A model generated the notes under the pieces. It ran no database searches. It was given only the letters and a program-made list of their open reading frames with translations, and was not told where the DNA came from. The position numbers were made by a program, and so were the translations under genes. Positions 44,605 through 53,544 of a stretch of DNA of 64,000 nucleotides are shown here, in pieces. Origin of the DNA: an uncultured Sphingomonadaceae bacterium (lineage in GTDB: Bacteria; Pseudomonadota; Alphaproteobacteria; Sphingomonadales; Sphingomonadaceae); assembly GCA_947494305.1 (NCBI GenBank), contig CANLUL010000005.1, positions 1 through 64,000 on the forward strand. The letters run 5' to 3'. Within the stretch, counting starts at the first letter, position 1; each line of letters starts with the position of its first letter.

Positions 44605-44829
44605 TCATGCTGCGTTTTCGGGAATGTCAGGCACATAACGCAATAAATCTCCCGGTGTGCAATCCAGATAGTCGCAGATTTTGGAAAGCGTTTCAAACCG
44701 AATTCCTTTTACCTTTCCTGATTTTAACAGCGAGAGGTTGGCGTCGGTAATGCCGACATGAGCGGCCAGATCTTTGGACTTCACTTTGCGGACGGCAAGC
44801 ATCACATCAAGGGTTACTTCTATGGCCAT
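44605..44829 (-). CDS. XRE-family HTH regulator (YozG-like)
   Basis: 74 residues, a single Cro/CI-type HTH (KVKSKDLAAHVGITDANLSLLKSGKVKGIRFETLSKICDYLDCTPGDLLRY). Its ATG overlaps the stop of the DUF2975 gene (TGATG), the standard arrangement of this regulator/membrane-protein pair. It probably represses its own operon, perhaps at the palindrome 45409-45423. Confidence 0.92.
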   Translation of the reverse strand: MAIEVTLDVMLAVRKVKSKDLAAHVGITDANLSLLKSGKVKGIRFETLSKICDYLDCTPGDLLRYVPDIPENAA

Positions 44830-45377
44830 CAGACGATCTGCCTCAGTTCATCTTGAAGTTCGCGTCCTTCGCGCAAGGCTCCTGCAAGTGCCATTAGAAC
44901 AATGCCGATAAGCAAGCCCAGAGCGTTGAGATCGATCAAATAGATAAAGAAATCAAGGCTATTTTCCATGATCGACTCCGGTTCGATCAACATCGGCAGA
45001 AGAACGTCGAAGCTGAGGAAAACTGCATATAGCAATATCATCGAGACACCCATTCTGGACAGCGCATTGGCCGCACTATCCAAAAATAGCTCGCCTTTCT
45101 CTGCATGGGCCAGAAACCGATTGATAGACCGAAATAGCAACAAAAAAGTCAGAAGGGCAAAGCTGCATGTGACAACGATAGCGATTTGTGCCGCCAAGTT
45201 TAGCTTGGGATCATCTGATTCGATATCGACCATATCCATCAACAGCTCTGTATCGCCCGTCAATGCAGTCACAGCCGTCAGAATCATGACCAACCCGATC
45301 AACGAAGTCATCATACCAGCAAGAATTCGCAAACCACGGTAAAGCCATCGATTCTGAATGTTAGCTTTCTGATTCAT
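44829..45377 (-). CDS. DUF2975 membrane protein
   Basis: 182 residues with four TM helices (LAGMMTSLIGLVMILTAVTAL; AAQIAIVVTCSFALLTFLLLF; GVSMILLYAVFLSFDVLLPML; FFIYLIDLNALGLLIGIVLMALA), the DUF2975 layout. Function unknown; consistently paired with the small XRE regulator, with which it may form a membrane-signalling unit. Confidence 0.9.
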   Translation of the reverse strand: MNQKANIQNRWLYRGLRILAGMMTSLIGLVMILTAVTALTGDTELLMDMVDIESDDPKLNLAAQIAIVVTCSFALLTFLLLFRSINRFLAHAEKGELFLDSAANALSRMGVSMILLYAVFLSFDVLLPMLIEPESIMENSLDFFIYLIDLNALGLLIGIVLMALAGALREGRELQDELRQIV

Positions 45378-45408
45378 AGAAACTACCTTTTGAATGACAG
45401 ATAAAAAA

Positions 45409-45423
45409 TATTGTAAAACAATA
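45409..45423. promoter_or_regulatory. palindrome upstream of the DUF2975/XRE operon
   Basis: TATTGT-AAA-ACAATA, perfect 6-3-6 symmetry, 32 nt before the DUF2975 start and in front of the divergent lipoprotein gene. A candidate operator of the XRE regulator. Confidence 0.4.
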
Positions 45424-45503
45424 AAAAGTATTCATGTTTCAGAAAGATTTTAGAGTGTAGCTGGCGATATGCAATCGAAATATTCATTGAAGGAAACGCA
45501 GAA

Positions 45504-45887
45504 ATGAGAAATCAAAAGCCCAGCGCCCTCATGGCAATCGCCTGTACCGGCCTTGTCCTGAGCGGATGTGCAAATACCGCATCCGGATATCGGCCGATCG
45601 TCGATGGTTATCAGGATGAAGTCTATCACGCGGATCTTGCCGACTGCCAGGCACTCGCGAAAACGAAGCGCTATGATAATGGCGAAACAAAAACCGCAGC
45701 TCTGGCAGGCGCAGTTTTGGGAGGTGCGGTAGGAGCCATCGAAGATGATTCCGTCGAAGGTGCTATAGCGGGTGTGTTGCTGGGCGGACTGATCGGAGCT
45801 GCGGGCGGTGCTGCAGACACGCGGACAGATCGGAAAGATATTGTTATTCGCTGCATGGACGGTCGCGGTCACGCCGTTGTCGGTTGA
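45504..45887 (+). CDS. glycine-zipper lipoprotein
   Basis: 127 residues. Lipoprotein signal peptide with lipobox LVLSGCAN, then a short N-domain (GYRPIVDGYQDEVYHADLADCQALAK) and a glycine-zipper hairpin (AGAVLGGAVGAIEDDSVEGAIAGVLLGGLIGAAGGAA) that can insert in membranes. Its C-terminal Cys (IVIRCMDGRGHAVVG) is typical of the small glycine-zipper family seen in sphingomonads. Envelope protein, role unknown. Confidence 0.88.
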   Translation: MRNQKPSALMAIACTGLVLSGCANTASGYRPIVDGYQDEVYHADLADCQALAKTKRYDNGETKTAALAGAVLGGAVGAIEDDSVEGAIAGVLLGGLIGAAGGAADTRTDRKDIVIRCMDGRGHAVVG

Positions 45888-46033
45888 TAGAGTATAATAC
45901 TACCCAACACCTTGATCTAGCCGGCTGCGGCCGCAAATTTCTGAAAATTAACCAACCAATTATCGGGCCAGGTTTTCCGAAGCAGGATCCTTTGTGCCCA
46001 AATTTTCCCCCAAATGTCGAGAAAGGACATAAA

Positions 46034-46657
46034 ATGAAGAAGACTCTAATGATTTCCACCATCGCTGCTTTCGGTGTTTTAAGTGGAGCATCAACTGCTT
46101 ATGCGCAGAATGACGAAGAAAATTTTGAAGGCGTAAAAGTAGGCGTACAAGCTGGCTGGGAGCGCCGAAAAATAGATGAGACGGTGTTAACAGCACCCAA
46201 TGGTAGGCGACTCAACGACAAATCCAGTGGTATCTCTTACGGCGGATTTGCGGGATATGATGCACAGTTTGACAAAATTGTTTTAGGTGTTGAGGGCGAC
46301 TTTAACCCAAATGGCAAAACACTTCGTTCCACTGTTGCCGGCGGCGGCTCGGTTGAGCTTGATTCCAAATGGACTGCGAGCGCTTCAGCTAGAGCTGGCG
46401 TCGCACTGACACCCAATTTACTGGCTTATGGCCGACTGGGTTACGGTTTTAACCGCCACACTACCCGATTGCTTGCAGCAGGAAACACTACGCCTGTGGC
46501 AACCAGCAAAGCCACTAGCGATGGTCTGCTTTACGGGGGTGGCTTTGAATATGCGATAAACCGAAACGCCTCACTTCGTGTCGAGTATCGGCACAATGAC
46601 TATGATGGCTCGCTCAATTCCAACCAGGTTCTTGGTGGTTTGACCTTGCGCTTCTAA
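46034..46657 (+). CDS. outer-membrane beta-barrel protein
   Basis: 207 residues from ATG 46034 with AAAGGA upstream (an open frame further left has no start). Signal peptide KKTLMISTIAAFGVLSGASTAYAQ. The mature chain is an eight-stranded OmpA/Ail-like barrel (GVQAGWERRKI, FAGYDAQFDKIVLGVEGDFN, SASARAGVALTPNLLAYGRLGYGFNRH) ending in the aromatic C-terminal signature VLGGLTLRF. Probable porin or adhesin of the small Omp class. A strong hairpin follows at 46682-46728. Confidence 0.9.
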   Translation: MKKTLMISTIAAFGVLSGASTAYAQNDEENFEGVKVGVQAGWERRKIDETVLTAPNGRRLNDKSSGISYGGFAGYDAQFDKIVLGVEGDFNPNGKTLRSTVAGGGSVELDSKWTASASARAGVALTPNLLAYGRLGYGFNRHTTRLLAAGNTTPVATSKATSDGLLYGGGFEYAINRNASLRVEYRHNDYDGSLNSNQVLGGLTLRF

Positions 46658-46681
46658 CCCCCCGAAGGAAGCGCATTCCCG

Positions 46682-46728
46682 GAGGCCGAGCGATGATGAT
46701 TTGCATCCAATCACTGTTGCTCGGCCTC
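46682..46728. terminator. hairpin after the outer-membrane protein gene
   Basis: Perfect 10-nt arms GAGGCCGAGC/GCTCGGCCTC with a 27-nt loop, 25 nt after the stop codon. No T-run follows, so it may act as a 3' stabiliser or a Rho-independent-like stem. Confidence 0.5.
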
Positions 46729-47187
46729 ATTACAACTGATCGTACCAACTGAAGGACTCACAATCAGATGAAAGTGAACGCAGCCAGAAAACGATATGAA
46801 AAGCAGCACCATCGTCGGCGCCTCTGGGTTCGAACGCGTTCTTCATCAGTCGACAGAGAGCCAATTCGATGTAACTGTAGCTATTGGCTTGTGCGATTAC
46901 TGATATGGGGTACGCGAAACTCCTGATGCAGCCAGTATCATGGCCGTCTATGTAGCCAACCTAAACTCGGTTTTACGGATAATATAAACCATAGAAAATC
47001 ATCCATTCAATGGTCGGTGCGCGCTCGTCGGCTTCAAATTTTGCGATGTTGTGATCACAAGCGGCATGTTTTTCTATGATCAATATACCTCCTAGCTTCC
47101 ACTGGGATGATGCAATGGTCTGTTTATGAGATCGGTTTTGGATGGGTCGACCGACAAATTCTAGTTGGCTGCTTGGTTACAATCAGG
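46729..47187. other. intergenic region without a supported gene
   Basis: About 460 nt with no open frame of credible composition. It ends at the duplicated MarR gene fragment (47188) and may be recombination debris. Confidence 0.4.
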
Positions 47188-47279
47188 CGTCCTAAGACTC
47201 CTCCGCATCCAAAATAATCAGATCCAGCGCAGCCACCATGGTTGCAATAGTCTTCTGACTGAGCAGATCATCAGCCAGG
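47188..47279 (-). pseudogene. duplicated 3' end of the MarR gene
   Basis: About 90 nt that match 48692-48783 with only a few mismatches, including the stop codon and the codons for QKTIATMVAALDLIILDAEES. The rest of the MarR reading frame is absent. It is a fragment left by duplication, on the same strand as the intact gene and 1.5 kb away, with the DUF4345-like/TetR pair in between. Confidence 0.75.
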
Positions 47280-47506
47280 TGAATGCCGCAAACCACAATG
47301 CAGCCATCATATCCAGTGTCCCAGAGCTGCCAGCGCCAATCCCGGCCTGCCAAATCTCTCTCAAAAGATCTCCAAACAATATAAATGACATGATCCATAA
47401 CCAACACCCATGGCGATCAATATTTGTCCGCCCAATCGAACCATTTTGTCATCACGATGTTCAGGAGGCGAGATGTGAATCGGATCCATTTGGAATTTTG
47501 AGCTCA

Positions 47507-47899
47507 TCAAGGTAGCAATTTTGCAAACGGAACTAGCCAGGCCAGCAGGATTACCCACAAGCTGAACAATGCCGTCAAAAGTATCAGCCCAGGATCATGG
47601 CTTCCTCTCAAGATCATGGGTATTGCTATCAACAACAACCAGACAGACTTATAGATAAGTTGTAAGAGCAGAATAGGCCAGTACACCGCCGGATTGGAAA
47701 GTCCCAGAATAGCGACGAGCCCAATCGTCAACCATATGGCTCCCAGAATCTGAAGATGGTGATCCACATCTGTATCGCCCAAAAAAACAAATCGGCCGGC
47801 CAGTGTCGGAGCAAAAACCGTGAGCATCCCGACAATGCCAGCACCGATTATCGCCGCGCCAAACATCACTTGCACCCCAAGTAAATTCCCTATGGGCAT
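47507..47899 (-). CDS. DUF4345-like small membrane protein
   Basis: 130 residues with four TM helices (VMFGAAIIGAGIVGMLTVFAP; ILGAIWLTIGLVAILGL; ILLLQLIYKSVWLLLIAIPMIL; LILLTALFSLWVILLAWLVP), typical of DUF4345-like four-helix proteins. Function unknown. Divergent from the TetR gene with a shared operator palindrome, so it is probably the regulated target. Confidence 0.8.
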   Translation of the reverse strand: MPIGNLLGVQVMFGAAIIGAGIVGMLTVFAPTLAGRFVFLGDTDVDHHLQILGAIWLTIGLVAILGLSNPAVYWPILLLQLIYKSVWLLLIAIPMILRGSHDPGLILLTALFSLWVILLAWLVPFAKLLP

Positions 47900-47922
47900 G
47901 TTCCCTAACCTCCATATCGATT

Positions 47923-47941
47923 ATGTAACCAGTGGTTACAT
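47923..47941. promoter_or_regulatory. perfect palindromic operator between DUF4345-like and TetR genes
   Basis: ATGTAACCAGTGGTTACAT, 9-1-9 perfect symmetry, 24 nt before the membrane-protein start and 57 nt before the TetR start. The length and position are typical of TetR operators controlling both divergent genes. Confidence 0.7.
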
Positions 47942-47997
47942 TGATTTCTCTGCTCAAGTAAAGTAAAATATTTCCAACGGAAACATTGGATGTATTT

Positions 47998-48573
47998 ATG
48001 GAATCTTATCATCACGGAGATCTCGCCAAGGCGCTTCTCGACAAGGCAGAAGCTCTGGTTGAAGAAGTTGGTCTGGATGCGCTGTCTATTAGAGCATGCG
48101 CAAAAGCGGCCGGTGTCACACATAGCGCTGCGTTCAGACATTATAGGAACAAGCGACATTTACTCACCGCCCTTGCTTCGCGCAGTGCTAACAGAATGGC
48201 TGATTTCATCGGTGAACGGTCTTCGCAGGCGAACAAGTCCAGTCAGCTACTGGAAGTAGGCATGGCATATATCGGGTTCGCGATGACCAACCCCAATCTG
48301 TTTCGACTGGTATTCCGCGAGGAGATTATTGATGCGAGCGACCAAAATTATCGCGCTGCCACCCGCCGGCTTGCAGACCAGCTTGGAGATAGTCGAATGA
48401 AACGCACGGTAGACGATCCCTTGTCTGAAACTGCTTTACTGGCTTGGAGTGCCGTCCACGGAATGGCATGCCTCAGCATAGATGGGTCGCTGCAATCAGA
48501 TGTTCCCGACGAGAACAAGATGCAGATCTTTCGAAATTCTCTATCGAAAATGCAGCCTGTTTTTGCAGCTTAG
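47998..48573 (+). CDS. TetR/AcrR-family regulator
   Basis: About 191 residues from ATG 47998. The N-terminal HTH is ALSIRACAKAAGVTHSAAFRHYRNKRHLLTALA. The C-terminal part resembles the TetR_C_33/WHG type. Divergent from the membrane protein at 47507-47899 with a perfect palindrome between them, so it most likely represses that gene and itself. Confidence 0.92.
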   Translation: MESYHHGDLAKALLDKAEALVEEVGLDALSIRACAKAAGVTHSAAFRHYRNKRHLLTALASRSANRMADFIGERSSQANKSSQLLEVGMAYIGFAMTNPNLFRLVFREEIIDASDQNYRAATRRLADQLGDSRMKRTVDDPLSETALLAWSAVHGMACLSIDGSLQSDVPDENKMQIFRNSLSKMQPVFAA

Positions 48574-48695
48574 ATCTTTAAAAGCACAAATGTGGTTTGA
48601 GAATTCTACTTTCGGGAAAAAGCAACTTTCTAACCCTTGATAATTCTCGGATCACTCAGGCAAATTTTGACATACGCTCGATTTTTTACGCCGTT

Positions 48696-49127
48696 CTAAG
48701 ACTCCTCCGCATCCAAAATAATCAAATCCAGCGCAGCCACCATGGTTGCAATAGTCTTCTGACCGAGCAGATCATCAACCCGGCTGCTATTTTCATCGGT
48801 GCTGGACTTTGTCTTTTCCAAAGCCTTCGCCCCCGCATCGGTTAATTTCAAAAGCCACGCGCGGCCGTCGGATTGGTCGCGGACACGTTCCAGGAAATCG
48901 AGTTCGGTGAGGCGGCGGACCATAGCGGTGATCGCGGAATCGTTGAGACCCAGTTCCTTGGCAAGGCTGGTCTGGGTCACGGCTTCCGCCGAGGCCACAT
49001 ACACCAGCGCCGACCATTGTGCCGTTGTCACACCGGCAATCTCTAACAGTCGCCGATCGGAGTTTTTCTTCAGCGCATGGGCAGCGAGTTGTAATCGGGA
49101 ATAGAATCTGAGTTTCTTGGCTGACAT
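48696..49127 (-). CDS. MarR-family regulator
   Basis: About 143 residues from ATG 49127 (an upstream start gives 154). The winged helix is TQTSLAKELGLNDSAITAMVRRLTELDFLERVRDQSDGRAWLLKLTDAGAKALE. It is divergent, with 305 nt between, from the acyl-CoA dehydrogenase gene and may regulate it. The last ~90 nt of the gene are duplicated at 47188-47279. Confidence 0.9.
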   Translation of the reverse strand: MSAKKLRFYSRLQLAAHALKKNSDRRLLEIAGVTTAQWSALVYVASAEAVTQTSLAKELGLNDSAITAMVRRLTELDFLERVRDQSDGRAWLLKLTDAGAKALEKTKSSTDENSSRVDDLLGQKTIATMVAALDLIILDAEES

Positions 49128-49432
49128 GATTGGACAATAGCGCATTTTGTCAAAACACAAAATGGTTTTCAGTTCATAGCTGAACTATAATTTCCTCGAA
49201 TTCACCACTACACCAGATGATTATCGTTGCAGCAGGCAAATACTGGGCCTCCAGAATCCCATAAAATGGTTATATTTTTAGTTTTCCGCTACAATAGTCC
49301 TATACGGTTGCCATCTTTACGATTTCTGATATATTTCAAAAGTGAACTATATATCGATTCTGATCGTTCAATCAAAACCTGTACCTGCCGGGGCTAATTC
49401 GGCCCGCCGGAAACTTTGAAAAAGGAAATCCC
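49128..49432. other. MarR/acyl-CoA dehydrogenase divergent promoter region
   Basis: 305 nt, no gene. CTGATATATTTCAA near 49330, which reads TTGAAATATATCAG on the minus strand, is one base from the FNR/CRP-like half-site pair TTGA-N6-TCAA. Confidence 0.4.
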
Positions 49433-50695
49433 ATGACACATGATCCCAATGATTCAGAAATGAATGACCTGAGAATGTCGGACGAAGGTCGCGTTCTTTA
49501 CGACCGCGTCAATCGCTTCGTTGTTGAAGAAGTGGCCCCAATCTCTGACAAGTTTTTTGAAATGGGCGAAGGCCGCGAAGATCGTTGGAGCTATGTGCCC
49601 GGTCAGCTGGAACTGCTCGAAACCGTGAAAGACAAAGCCCGCTCGGAAGGTCTTTGGAATTTCTTTTTGCCAGATGCCGAATCTGGTGAAGGTCTGAAAA
49701 ATCTCGACTATGCCTTTATCGCCGGTATTCTGGGCAAATATCCGCTGGCATCTGAATCGATGAACTGCAGCGCGCCGGACACCGGCAATATGGAAGTACT
49801 CGAACGTGTCGGTACCCCGGCGCAAAAGCAGGAATGGCTGAAGCCGCTGCTCGAAGGCAAAATCCGTTCGGCCTTTGCAATGACCGAGCCGGGTCATCCT
49901 TCTTCCGATGCGCGCAACATCCGCACCGAAGCCAAATTGGAAAAAGGCGAATGGGTGATTAACGGCGAGAAATTCTATATTTCTGGCGCAGGCGATCCGC
50001 GCTGTAAGATCATGATTACCATGGTCCGTACCAATCCCGATGGTCCGTCACATTCACAGCAATCACAGATATTGGTGCCGATCGATACGCCGGGTGTCGA
50101 AATTATTGGCCCAATGCATGTGTTTGGCGATGATGATGCGCCGCATGGGCATATGCATATTAAGTTCAACAATGTCCGCGTGCCCGAAGAGAACATGTTG
50201 CTCGGTGAAGGGCGCGGGTTTGAAATTTCCCAGCTTCGTCTCGGCCCCGGACGGATCCATCACTGCATGCGGTCCATCGGTGTTGCCGAACGCGCGCTCG
50301 ACCTGATGATCCATCGCGGTGGTAGTCGTGAAGCCTTTGGTCAACCGCTGGCTTTGCTCGGCAAAAACCTCGAAGTGATTTCACGCGCACGTATCGATAT
50401 TGAATCGATGCGCTTGATGGTTCTCAAAGCCGCCAAGGCAATGGACGTGATGGGCAACAAGCAAGCCCGCGTTTGGGTTTCGATGGTCAAGGCGATGGTG
50501 CCGGAAAAAACATGTCGGATCATTGATGAAGCAATTCAGATCCACGGTGCCGCCGGTGTATCGCAATGGACTCCATTGTCCCGCATGTATGCCAATCAAC
50601 GCACATTGCGTCTGGCCGATGGCCCCGATGAGGTGCACCATATGGTGGTGGGCCGCAATGAAATGGGCAATGCCGGTTACAAACCACAACGCTAA
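49433..50695 (+). CDS. acyl-CoA dehydrogenase
   Basis: 420 residues, FAD enzyme of beta-oxidation that introduces the alpha-beta double bond in an acyl-CoA and passes electrons to ETF. The FAD-binding region is AFAMTEPGHPSSDARNIRTEAK, the C-terminal domain has RIHHCMRSIGVAERALDLMI and QIHGAAGVSQWTPLSRMYANQRTLRLADGPDEVHH. The longer N-terminus and the GVEIIGPMHVFGDDDAPHGHMHIKF segment match the ACAD10/11-like subgroup. AAAGGA precedes ATG 49433. A strong terminator follows. Confidence 0.93.
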   Translation: MTHDPNDSEMNDLRMSDEGRVLYDRVNRFVVEEVAPISDKFFEMGEGREDRWSYVPGQLELLETVKDKARSEGLWNFFLPDAESGEGLKNLDYAFIAGILGKYPLASESMNCSAPDTGNMEVLERVGTPAQKQEWLKPLLEGKIRSAFAMTEPGHPSSDARNIRTEAKLEKGEWVINGEKFYISGAGDPRCKIMITMVRTNPDGPSHSQQSQILVPIDTPGVEIIGPMHVFGDDDAPHGHMHIKFNNVRVPEENMLLGEGRGFEISQLRLGPGRIHHCMRSIGVAERALDLMIHRGGSREAFGQPLALLGKNLEVISRARIDIESMRLMVLKAAKAMDVMGNKQARVWVSMVKAMVPEKTCRIIDEAIQIHGAAGVSQWTPLSRMYANQRTLRLADGPDEVHHMVVGRNEMGNAGYKPQR

Positions 50696-50713
50696 TTCGA
50701 ACTAGAGCGAAAT

Positions 50714-50751
50714 AGGAAGGGGCTGGAAGAAATTTCAGCTCCTCCTTTTTT
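50714..50751 (+). terminator. Rho-independent terminator after acyl-CoA dehydrogenase
   Basis: An 11-bp stem with one bulged A (AGGAAGGGGCTG/CAGCTCCTCCT) and a 10-nt loop is followed by TTTTTT, 19 nt after the stop codon. Confidence 0.85.
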
Positions 50752-50778
50752 GTGAAGAAACCCGGTGGTCGCGTCGCT

Positions 50779-52101
50779 CTAAATCGCGCTGCTAAACCCG
50801 CTGCTCACGCCAGCGCGATAGGGATCAAACACCGCTGCGATGGAGCGCAAATAGGGCGTGGCATCGTCGCTACAGGTAATGTGGCCGTTGTTCCGTTTGA
50901 GCAGACCGAGTTCTTCGAACGGCGCTAGTGCTCCGGCATAGCCTTTCTTTCCTCCAAGGCACCCGATATCCGCTTGGCCGCGGCACAAAATGTCTTCGAT
51001 AATCTGTCCATGAACTGTGTCGTCCGGTGTCCGCGCCACACCCAGCTTGGCGGATAGTCGACCATCACGGACGGCCTCTCGCCATGCACCGACATTCTTG
51101 TCATTTTGCAGGATCTGATCCGGGAACATGCTGATCGCGGTGGCGCCCATACCGAGAAGGTAAGGGCTAGGGTCGTGGGTATATCCCTGAAAATTGCGAG
51201 AGACTTGTCCGGCGCGATAGGCGGCAGTCATAGGATCATCGGGCAGTGCGAAATGATCAAAGCCAATCGCTTGATAGCCGGCCTGCACCAGCGCCTGATA
51301 CCCCAATTGTGACATCGCAAACCTTTGTGCCTGATTGGCCATGATGCTGGTGTCCATCCGCCGTTGCCGTGCGATCTTTTGGGGCAAGTGAGCATAGCCG
51401 AACAACGCAATGCGATCTGGTTTCAGGCCAATTGCAGATTTCAGGCTGTCACTCAAATCTGTACCTGTCTGTCCGGGCAGGCCGTACATCATGTCGAAAT
51501 TGATCGATTGTACACCGTTGCTGCGTAGCTGCTCCATCGCCTCGACAATCTTCTCATAGGGTTGCACGCGGCCAATCACTTGCTGCACTGTGGGGGAGAA
51601 GGTTTGGATGCCCATGCTGGCGTGCGTGACGCCGGTTTCGCTCAGTGTCGCAGCCCATGTCGCGTTGAAATCACGCGGGTCCAGTTCAACCGAAATTTCG
51701 CTATCGGTGATGTTGAAGCCGTTCTTTAGCGCTTTGATCAAACGGACAAATTCATGAGGAGCAATTGCATTTGGACTGCCTCCGCCAAAGGCAACACGCT
51801 TCACTTGATGTTGGGAAGTGATCAACTCCCCCATTAGTCGAATTTCGCCAAGCAGCGCATCGATATAGGCTTGTAGACGTTTTGCTTTGTTGGCCCGCCC
51901 TGTGTTGCAGGCGCAATAATAACATATCTCGTTGCAGTAAGGAATGTGCAGGTAAAGCGAGATATCCGCATGGGGCGGGATCGCCGCGAGTGCGCTTTCC
52001 AGCACATTCTCCTTTTGCAAGGGATGAAATTCAGCCGCCGTCGGATAGCTTGTGTAACGCGGAACCGGGCGTTCGAGTAGATCTGGATGATATGGCCACA
52101 T
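50779..52101 (-). CDS. hemN: oxygen-independent coproporphyrinogen III oxidase
   Basis: 440 residues. Radical-SAM enzyme that decarboxylates coproporphyrinogen III to protoporphyrinogen IX without oxygen, for haem synthesis. The cluster motif CNEICYYCAC, the SAM-binding GGGSPNAI, SVELDPRDFNATW, GIQTFSPTVQQVIGR and GYAHLPQKIARQRRMD are the usual HemN features. Length is normal. An FNR-type box lies 36-49 nt upstream, fitting oxygen-limited induction; this also suits the multihaem cytochrome operon further on. Confidence 0.95.
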   Translation of the reverse strand: MWPYHPDLLERPVPRYTSYPTAAEFHPLQKENVLESALAAIPPHADISLYLHIPYCNEICYYCACNTGRANKAKRLQAYIDALLGEIRLMGELITSQHQVKRVAFGGGSPNAIAPHEFVRLIKALKNGFNITDSEISVELDPRDFNATWAATLSETGVTHASMGIQTFSPTVQQVIGRVQPYEKIVEAMEQLRSNGVQSINFDMMYGLPGQTGTDLSDSLKSAIGLKPDRIALFGYAHLPQKIARQRRMDTSIMANQAQRFAMSQLGYQALVQAGYQAIGFDHFALPDDPMTAAYRAGQVSRNFQGYTHDPSPYLLGMGATAISMFPDQILQNDKNVGAWREAVRDGRLSAKLGVARTPDDTVHGQIIEDILCRGQADIGCLGGKKGYAGALAPFEELGLLKRNNGHITCSDDATPYLRSIAAVFDPYRAGVSSGFSSAI

Positions 52102-52136
52102 GCAGGCCTTCTTGAAGGTAAAGTTTTTCGCTGTCT

Positions 52137-52150
52137 TTGAGATATATCAA
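52137..52150. promoter_or_regulatory. FNR/FixK-type box upstream of hemN
   Basis: TTGAGATATATCAA matches the consensus TTGA-N6-TCAA exactly. It sits between hemN and metY, closer to hemN. Confidence 0.75.
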
Positions 52151-52238
52151 AAGCGGCTAATGCAACGCGCGCTGCTTTGCGATAATGAGGGATGGAAACC
52201 GCGATTCTCGCACTATCGAATATCTCAAGGAGCCCCGC

Positions 52239-53513
52239 ATGACTGACAAATTAGAAACCATGGCCGTTCACGCTGGTACCGAGCCCGATCCGACCACCAA
52301 CGCCCGGATCACGCCGATTTACCAGACGGCTTCCTATGTATTTGATGATGTGGAACATGCCGCCGACCTGTTCAATCTGGATGCGGTGGGCAATATTTAT
52401 ACCCGCATCATGAACCCGACCAATGGCGCGCTGGAGGGGAAAATTGCGGCAATGGAAGGGGGAATGGCGGCGCTGGCGGTTGCTTCGGGCCATGCGGCAC
52501 AGCTTCTGGTCTTCCATGTTCTGATGGATCCCGGCGCCCATATTGTCGCCGCGAAAAAGCTTTATGGCGGCTCGCTCAATCAACTGGCGCATAGCGTCAA
52601 GAAATTCGGCTGGGATGTCAGCTTCGTCGATGCGGATGATCCGGAAGAAGTACGCGCCGCGATTACCGATGATACGCGCTGTGTCTTTATCGAAAGCCTC
52701 GCCAATCCAGGCGGTGTGGTGCAGGATATATCCGCGATTGCCGATATCGCCCATGCGGCAGGCATTCCGCTGATCGTCGACAATACCATGGCGTCTCCCG
52801 TCTTGTGCCGTCCGATTGAACATGGCGCGGATATAGTGGTGGAAAGCGGCACCAAATTTCTGGGAGGACATGGAAACTCGATTGCAGGCTTGATCGTGGA
52901 CAGCGGTAAATTTGACTGGACCAAGAGCGACAAGTTCGCGTTCCTCAATCAACCCAATGCCAGCTATCATGGCAAGGTGTTTACCGATGCCTTTGGCGAG
53001 CTGGCGTTTATATTGGCCGCGCGCGCTTTGTCCTTGCGCGATTTGGGACCGGCGCTCGCACCGCAAAATGCATTCTACATTTTGACCGGCATGGAGACGC
53101 TCGCGCTGCGTATGGAGCGCCATTGCGACAACGCGCTGGCACTGGCGAAATGGCTGCAGGGCAGGGACGAAGTGAGCTGGGTTTCCTATGCCGGATTGCC
53201 CGAAAGTGGCTATCACGCACTGGCGCAAAAATATCTGGGCGGCAAAGGCGGTGCGGTGTTTACTTTCGGTTTGAAGGGTGGCCATGAGGCCGGTGTGAAA
53301 CTGGTCAGCGCAGTAAAAATGTTCAGTCACCTCGCCAATATCGGCGACACACGCTCGTTGATCATACATCCTGCTTCAACCACGCATAGTCAGCTATCCG
53401 AAGCGGAATTGCTCGAGGCAGGCGCGGGACCCGATGTGGTCCGCGTGTCGGTTGGGATCGAGCATATTGATGACATTATTGCTGATATGGAACAGGCGCT
53501 GGCGTCTTTGTGA
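52239..53513 (+). CDS. metY: O-acetylhomoserine sulfhydrylase / aminocarboxypropyltransferase
   Basis: 424 residues from ATG 52239 with AAGGAG at 52227-52232. Cys/Met-metabolism PLP enzyme making homocysteine from O-acetylhomoserine and sulfide. PLP Lys lies in ESGTKFLGGHGNSIAG; other motifs are NPTNGALEGKIAAMEGG, VDNTMASPVL and HPASTTHSQLSEAE. Typical length and family pattern of MetY rather than MetB/MetZ. Confidence 0.93.
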   Translation: MTDKLETMAVHAGTEPDPTTNARITPIYQTASYVFDDVEHAADLFNLDAVGNIYTRIMNPTNGALEGKIAAMEGGMAALAVASGHAAQLLVFHVLMDPGAHIVAAKKLYGGSLNQLAHSVKKFGWDVSFVDADDPEEVRAAITDDTRCVFIESLANPGGVVQDISAIADIAHAAGIPLIVDNTMASPVLCRPIEHGADIVVESGTKFLGGHGNSIAGLIVDSGKFDWTKSDKFAFLNQPNASYHGKVFTDAFGELAFILAARALSLRDLGPALAPQNAFYILTGMETLALRMERHCDNALALAKWLQGRDEVSWVSYAGLPESGYHALAQKYLGGKGGAVFTFGLKGGHEAGVKLVSAVKMFSHLANIGDTRSLIIHPASTTHSQLSEAELLEAGAGPDVVRVSVGIEHIDDIIADMEQALASL

Positions 53514-53544
53514 TCTCAATACCGGGTAGGGCAGTGAAGAGGTA

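Noticed and set aside
47165-47515. plus-strand frame of 116 codons
   Set aside because: Overlaps the duplicated MarR fragment on the opposite strand and has no family pattern.
52251-53369. 372-codon open frame on the minus strand
   Set aside because: Lies entirely inside metY, lacks any family pattern; an antisense shadow.
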